From Bacteroidales bacterium (GTDB lineage Bacteria > Bacteroidota > Bacteroidia > Bacteroidales > UBA3824): 11,201 nucleotides of DNA. The notes below the pieces were generated by a model. That model was not told where the DNA came from. It worked only from the letters and a program-made list of their open reading frames with translations, and did no database searches. The stretch is from the NCBI GenBank assembly GCA_017543645.1, contig JAFYFR010000131.1, forward strand, positions 1 to 11,201. Reading direction: 5' to 3'. Position 1 is the stretch's first letter. Each line of letters opens with the position of its first letter. Position numbers and translations under genes: made by a program. This document shows, one piece after another, positions 7,299 through 11,201 of this stretch.

Positions 7299-9779
7299 TT
7301 AATCAATTCCATCAATAATAATAAACGGCGCCCAGAAATAAGGGTTAATCATGTTTTTGATTCTGAATGTCTTTTCGGTGGTGACATTTGCCATACGGGT
7401 TTGCGAAAACTCCGACACCTGCAGCCTGACTTCGCCATCGTAATATTTCACCTTGTTTTGTGCCATCCTCAGGGCATCATATTTGGATTTTCCCTGACAA
7501 AGATACTCAAAAAAACATGTAGAAAAGATGCGTGTAGAAAAATCGTTTACCTCCCAAAGCGACACCACCACGGAATTTGCGCCCGCCTTTTTGAGTCCTC
7601 GAGGCAGACCTGCCGAACCGTCTAACGAAACTTGTCCCAAACCTGTCTGACATGCCGAAAGCATTATCAAATCTATCTGCGAAAGGTTCATACTGCTGAT
7701 TTCCAAGGCGGTGATGTATCCGTCCTCGATATGCGCGCCAGAAGAGTCGGAACGTAACGCCACATTAGCACCGGAAAGCACTATGCCGCTTAGCAGCATG
7801 GTGGAGTCCTGCGTGAAACTGTCGGCCAGATTATAGTCGTTGACAATATCCCGATAGCCGCACGAATAGCCGTGCGTAGATAGCAAAGCCAAGCGGCACC
7901 CGGGCAGGAACGACTTGACAAAATCCTCAGTGCCGCCGCCGCGCGAAATGGATACGGTCTTGTAGCCGGCATGCTTTAAAATGTGCGAAACTGTGTCGGT
8001 TTCGGTGATGGTGTTGGGCAGTGGCTTCCATTCCACGTCGCTGTATAACATACCGAGCATCTTGCTGCCCGAACGGTCTGTGGGTGTGTCGTGGAGCTTG
8101 GCAAACGAGGCATCGTTGTAGTCTAACCCGCCTATAATCAAAGCTGTGTTGTTATCGGAACGTTTGCGAGGCTTGCAAAGCACACGTGACGACGAGAGCC
8201 GGATAATACGTATGTCGGGACGCTGGAAATTAATGTTCTCTATGCCGAAATTGTAGAAAATGCCGTCGGGGACAAAATAAAGCGTGGAATTCTGTGGTGT
8301 AGAGGCGAGTATACCGTCCCAAATTAGCGAGGAGAGAATGGTGTCGGTATACAACGCCCGTATATCGGCACTCGAACCAGACTTGATGGCATCGACGGCA
8401 GTAACGCCGTTAGCCAAAACAAAGCCCTCGATTTGGCTTTGCGAACACAGCGGGACAAACTTTGCCGAAGCGTTCTTCGACATCACAACGGCTGCATAAT
8501 GCATGGCTCCGCCCTTGCGGTAGTAGACAAACTCAACGGCAAACTCATGGTCGGTCTTGAGAGCCTTCTTAACATCCTTGCCATCGGTAAGAAGATCGGC
8601 TACAAAATGCTTGAAATCAGGGAAACGCTCAGTCAACTGTTTTTCGAGAGCCTCCGACTCGCTAAGCAGCTCTGGTCGGTCGGTTGGTGAAGCTGTACGT
8701 GCCAAGGTCTTTGTTTCCACTATCTTGTCGTAAAGCTTCTGCAGGTTGTCGTCTTTTGACACAGCTGCGGCAAAATTGATATTGGCCTGAGTTAACACCG
8801 ATTTAGAAAACACCGCCACATCAAAGAGAAATTCGGGATCGGCGTTTTCGAGCGCAAAACATTGGTCAACAAGCGGTTTTTGCGAATGCCAGAAATTCAG
8901 ACGCTCGTTTTCGGTCATGTAGGCGAAATTTTCGGAAACATATTCGCGCTCTTTGTAAAAAAACGATTTGAAATATCTTATAGCATCACCGGTGCGTCCG
9001 GCATCACGGAGTATTTCTGCCTTTTTGCGCAGAGCGACAAGGTAGTCGAAGTGCTTTTCGCCAAGATTCACCTTCAGCCACTGGAGGGCAGATTCGATAT
9101 TTTTGATGGCATTGTCGTAATCTCCGTTGTCGGCCTGCACTTTGGCAAGGTTGGCAAGGCAGACATAGCGGTTAGGGTCGGTATTCGGGAATAGAGATAC
9201 CGCAAGGCTGAGCAACGAATCGGCTTGGCTGAGCTTGTGCATCTGCCAAAGAACGTAACCTTTGTTCTGCAGGGCTATCTTGTAGCTGAGCGACAAAGGA
9301 TTCTTCAATACCAAGTCAAAAAACTCCAATGCCTCGTCATGCCGTCCGAGGCGGGTGTAGGCAGCGGCAAGATTGTTGAGCCTCACAGTTTCGTCTGGAG
9401 CGTCAGCCATGGGTTTTAGCGAGTCGATAACCTTCTGATACTGACCAGTGAGAAGCCAGAGGTCGCTGAGGTTGAGAAGTACTTTTTTGCGGTTTTCGGC
9501 ATTGTATACCGACAGCAACTTGGTGTAATAATCAATGGCGTGAATATAGTCGGAGGTTGATTTGTAACAATCGGCAAGAGCCTGATAGACACGGTTTTTT
9601 TCATAGTTTTTTTTAGCCGATTGTTCGGCGCGGAGATAATATGAGAGAGCCTTGGCATGAAGTCCTCGGCGGGCGGCATCCTGTCCGTTACTATACAGCT
9701 TCTGGAAACTGTTCTGAGCCGCCAACGACGAACAGAACATGATTAACGTTGCCACCAATAAGGTTTTTACTGCATCCAT
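7299..9779 (-). CDS. Secreted TPR-CHAT caspase-like peptidase, 826 aa (paralogue 1)
   Basis: This is a complete exported TPR-CHAT protein. Residues 1-21 form a signal peptide (hydrophobic core LLVATLIMF, probable cleavage LAA|QN). Residues ~25-275 are helical TPR-type repeats, for example around KALSYYLRAE, AIDYYTKLL, RLGRHDEALEFF and YDNAIKNIESAL. A linker with MTENERLNFWHSQ (~288-300) follows, then more helices, then the CHAT domain (~475-826). The catalytic dyad is intact: His636 in LLSTHGYS and Cys710 in LSACQTGLG, 74 residues apart. It resembles the 798-aa CHAT protein further down the operon along its whole length, so the two are paralogues. It differs by an extra segment of roughly 25 residues near the C-terminus (~777-811) before the final PYFWAPFIIIDG. 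The ATG at 9779 is chosen because it directly precedes the signal peptide. No Shine-Dalgarno is visible, as usual in Bacteroidota. The next gene starts 18 bases after its stop. Peptidase activity is inferred from family and residues; the target is unknown. Confidence 0.93.
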   Translation of the reverse strand: MDAVKTLLVATLIMFCSSLAAQNSFQKLYSNGQDAARRGLHAKALSYYLRAEQSAKKNYEKNRVYQALADCYKSTSDYIHAIDYYTKLLSVYNAENRKKVLLNLSDLWLLTGQYQKVIDSLKPMADAPDETVRLNNLAAAYTRLGRHDEALEFFDLVLKNPLSLSYKIALQNKGYVLWQMHKLSQADSLLSLAVSLFPNTDPNRYVCLANLAKVQADNGDYDNAIKNIESALQWLKVNLGEKHFDYLVALRKKAEILRDAGRTGDAIRYFKSFFYKEREYVSENFAYMTENERLNFWHSQKPLVDQCFALENADPEFLFDVAVFSKSVLTQANINFAAAVSKDDNLQKLYDKIVETKTLARTASPTDRPELLSESEALEKQLTERFPDFKHFVADLLTDGKDVKKALKTDHEFAVEFVYYRKGGAMHYAAVVMSKNASAKFVPLCSQSQIEGFVLANGVTAVDAIKSGSSADIRALYTDTILSSLIWDGILASTPQNSTLYFVPDGIFYNFGIENINFQRPDIRIIRLSSSRVLCKPRKRSDNNTALIIGGLDYNDASFAKLHDTPTDRSGSKMLGMLYSDVEWKPLPNTITETDTVSHILKHAGYKTVSISRGGGTEDFVKSFLPGCRLALLSTHGYSCGYRDIVNDYNLADSFTQDSTMLLSGIVLSGANVALRSDSSGAHIEDGYITALEISSMNLSQIDLIMLSACQTGLGQVSLDGSAGLPRGLKKAGANSVVVSLWEVNDFSTRIFSTCFFEYLCQGKSKYDALRMAQNKVKYYDGEVRLQVSEFSQTRMANVTTEKTFRIKNMINPYFWAPFIIIDGID

Positions 9780-9841
9780 AATAAGTATGTTGTTAGATAT
9801 CTACATGTCTTTTAATTATATTTGCTTCCGTCTTGGAAATA

Positions 9842-11201
9842 TTATTCCACTCCGTCCACCATAACAAACGCCGCCCACTTGCGCGGGTCTTGATATTTGT
9901 TGCGCAAAAATTCTTGCGCCGAGATGAATGCCTCGCGCTTTGTCTTGCCGCTAACAAGGTTTTTGTAAAACTCTGTCATCAAGTCTTTTGTGGCGTTGTC
10001 GTCCACTTTCCAAAGGCTCATGACTATGGTCTGCGCGCCAGCTTTCTTGAAGCCGCGCTGCAAACCAAAAACGCCTTCGCTGGTTACCTCTCCGAGACCC
10101 GTCTGACAGGCGGAGAGGACAACCAAATCAAGTCCTTTTAAATCCATGCGGCTGATTTCCTTGGCGGTAAGGATGCCATCGTCGAAGCCTTCGGGGATTT
10201 CCTTGCGCTTTTTGGGGTCGAGGGCTGAATTGGCTCCGGCAAGAAACAATCCGCTGCGGCTCAACGAATTGTCTTCCTTGTTGCTCTTGTCGTTGGTCAT
10301 TAGAAAATCTGTCATCTTCTGCTCCTTGTTTTCGGGTTCGTAAAAGCCGTGAGTGGCGATGTGGAGGATTTTTACTCCGCTGCCAGAAAGTTTCTTGAAA
10401 TTAGTTTCTGTACCCAACATGCCTGTGCCTTGCGAAACAAGGTAATGGTTGTTGCGGAGGATGTTGACAATCTCGTCGGATTCTATTTTTGCGCCTTGGA
10501 GGAAGGTGATGCCTGCCCGCTGATCTTCCGAAATGTCGGGCAAATCGCGAAAACTTGTTTCCATCGCAATTTCATCCTGATAATCCAACAAATCCAGCCA
10601 ATCGCCCCGCCCAAAATTATAAACGAGACCGCCATATACAGCAGCGTTCTTGTTTGGGTTGACAATATGCGGCAACGCAAGTTCACGCGTGGACGAAAGC
10701 CGATAGACGTTATATTTATTGGCAAAGATTTCGCCGCTCTCGTCGGGTAAATACTCAATACCAACGTTGTAAAACTTGCCACTTGGCGCAAAATATACGT
10801 TCTCTACGCCATGCAAGTATTTTTCAAGTGGTTTCCAAATGGCATTGTACAAATTGGAGGTTGTATAGCAGTTTGTCAAATCGGCTTCTGAAAAAGAAAT
10901 GTTTACAATTTCGGGAACGGACATACCTTTTTTCAATACTAAGGCGAAGTAATTATTAGAATATGCCGCAGCAAATTCTATTGCAATATCATTCTTAGAC
11001 AATTGCTTTTGCACATCTTCTAAGCTGATGGAAAGATTGCGAGTATAGTCGCCAAGTTCCTTGGAACTTTCCACCAATAGTCTTTCTTCATTGTCGATAA
11101 CTGCCAAAAGCGAATCCACGCTCATCTGCCGCTTGCTTGGTGCAATTTGATATAGTTTGTCGAGCATCTCACGGTCGCTGCGGATTTTATAAAAACGCTG
11201 C
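9842..11201 (-). CDS. CHAT-domain caspase-like peptidase, N-terminus outside window (partial)
   Basis: This is the C-terminal 452 residues of a CHAT (caspase HetF associated with TPRs) protein. The frame is open to the window edge, reading QRFYKIRSDRE before the first in-window Met at 11167, so that Met is probably internal and the real start lies upstream. Seen directly: a helical, charged linker, then the CHAT fold with the catalytic His in HIATHGFYEP (codon 10351-10349) and the catalytic Cys in LSACQTGLGEV (codon 10108-10106). These lie 81 residues apart. The segment after the Cys (GLQRGFKKAGAQTIVMSLW) and the ending WAAFVMVDGVE are typical of Bacteroidota CHAT proteins. The family is a clan CD cysteine peptidase related to caspases and separase, usually preceded by TPR repeats. 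TPRs and a signal peptide are expected upstream but cannot be seen. The next CHAT gene begins 62 bases downstream. This copy is closer to the CHAT consensus than the other two. The substrate is unknown. Confidence 0.93.
   Translation of the reverse strand, partial: QRFYKIRSDREMLDKLYQIAPSKRQMSVDSLLAVIDNEERLLVESSKELGDYTRNLSISLEDVQKQLSKNDIAIEFAAAYSNNYFALVLKKGMSVPEIVNISFSEADLTNCYTTSNLYNAIWKPLEKYLHGVENVYFAPSGKFYNVGIEYLPDESGEIFANKYNVYRLSSTRELALPHIVNPNKNAAVYGGLVYNFGRGDWLDLLDYQDEIAMETSFRDLPDISEDQRAGITFLQGAKIESDEIVNILRNNHYLVSQGTGMLGTETNFKKLSGSGVKILHIATHGFYEPENKEQKMTDFLMTNDKSNKEDNSLSRSGLFLAGANSALDPKKRKEIPEGFDDGILTAKEISRMDLKGLDLVVLSACQTGLGEVTSEGVFGLQRGFKKAGAQTIVMSLWKVDDNATKDLMTEFYKNLVSGKTKREAFISAQEFLRNKYQDPRKWAAFVMVDGVE

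Noticed and set aside
9780..9841. Promoter in the 62-base gap before the 826-aa CHAT gene (TATAAT at about 9815-9820 and a 10-bp palindrome tagatatcta at 9794-9803)
   Set aside because: There is no TAnnTTTG match and no properly spaced -33 element; the palindrome is short and AT-rich. Read-through from the upstream CHAT gene is equally likely.
3036..11201. A type III-E CRISPR (craspase) locus, because of the TPR-CHAT proteins
   Set aside because: There are no CRISPR repeats and no RAMP, Cas or Csx30-like genes, and the complete CHAT proteins carry signal peptides, unlike cytoplasmic Csx29.

Overview
The window looks like an accessory stretch of a Bacteroidota (probably Bacteroidales) chromosome. 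The sequence signs are: exported proteins whose signal peptides end in A|Q (FAQS, AAQN, RAQSS), no Shine-Dalgarno sequences ahead of the genes, a TAnnTTTG-type promoter candidate, and a large two-module FtsX/MacB permease of the kind common in that phylum. The exact species cannot be read from this sequence. Every supported gene lies on the minus strand, so transcription runs from high to low coordinates.

Layout in transcription order. (1) 11201-9842: the C-terminal 452 residues of a CHAT-domain (caspase-like) protein; its N-terminus lies beyond the window. (2) After a 62-base gap, a tightly packed group at 9779-3036: a complete secreted TPR-CHAT protein (826 aa), a secreted protein of unknown family (394 aa), a small secreted protein with a PPC-like C-terminal beta-sandwich (213 aa), and a second complete secreted TPR-CHAT protein (798 aa). 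The gaps inside this group are only 18, 12 and 9 bases. (3) A 201-base AT-rich spacer (3035-2835) carrying two near-identical operator-like palindromes exactly 21 bp apart and a possible promoter. (4) 2834-390: an 814-aa ABC-type FtsX/MacB permease without a visible ATPase partner. (5) 390-151: a short reading frame whose last ~49 residues are the C-terminus of a MoeB/ThiF/HesA-type E1-like enzyme, overlapping the permease stop codon (TGATG). (6) A strong intrinsic terminator at 99-46.

The striking content is a run of three CHAT proteases, all keeping the His and Cys of the clan CD catalytic dyad, with two otherwise unknown exported proteins between two of them. The two complete CHAT proteins are clear paralogues with TPR repeats and predicted signal peptides, so the system should work in the periplasm or at the cell surface. 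A reasonable hypothesis, not shown by the sequence, is a protease plus substrate or partner module: TPR arms select a target, CHAT cleaves it, and the two small exported proteins are targets, regulators or adhesion partners. The permease and the MoeB-like remnant probably form a separate transcription unit controlled from the twin palindromes. The remnant may mark the place where accessory DNA entered an older gene.
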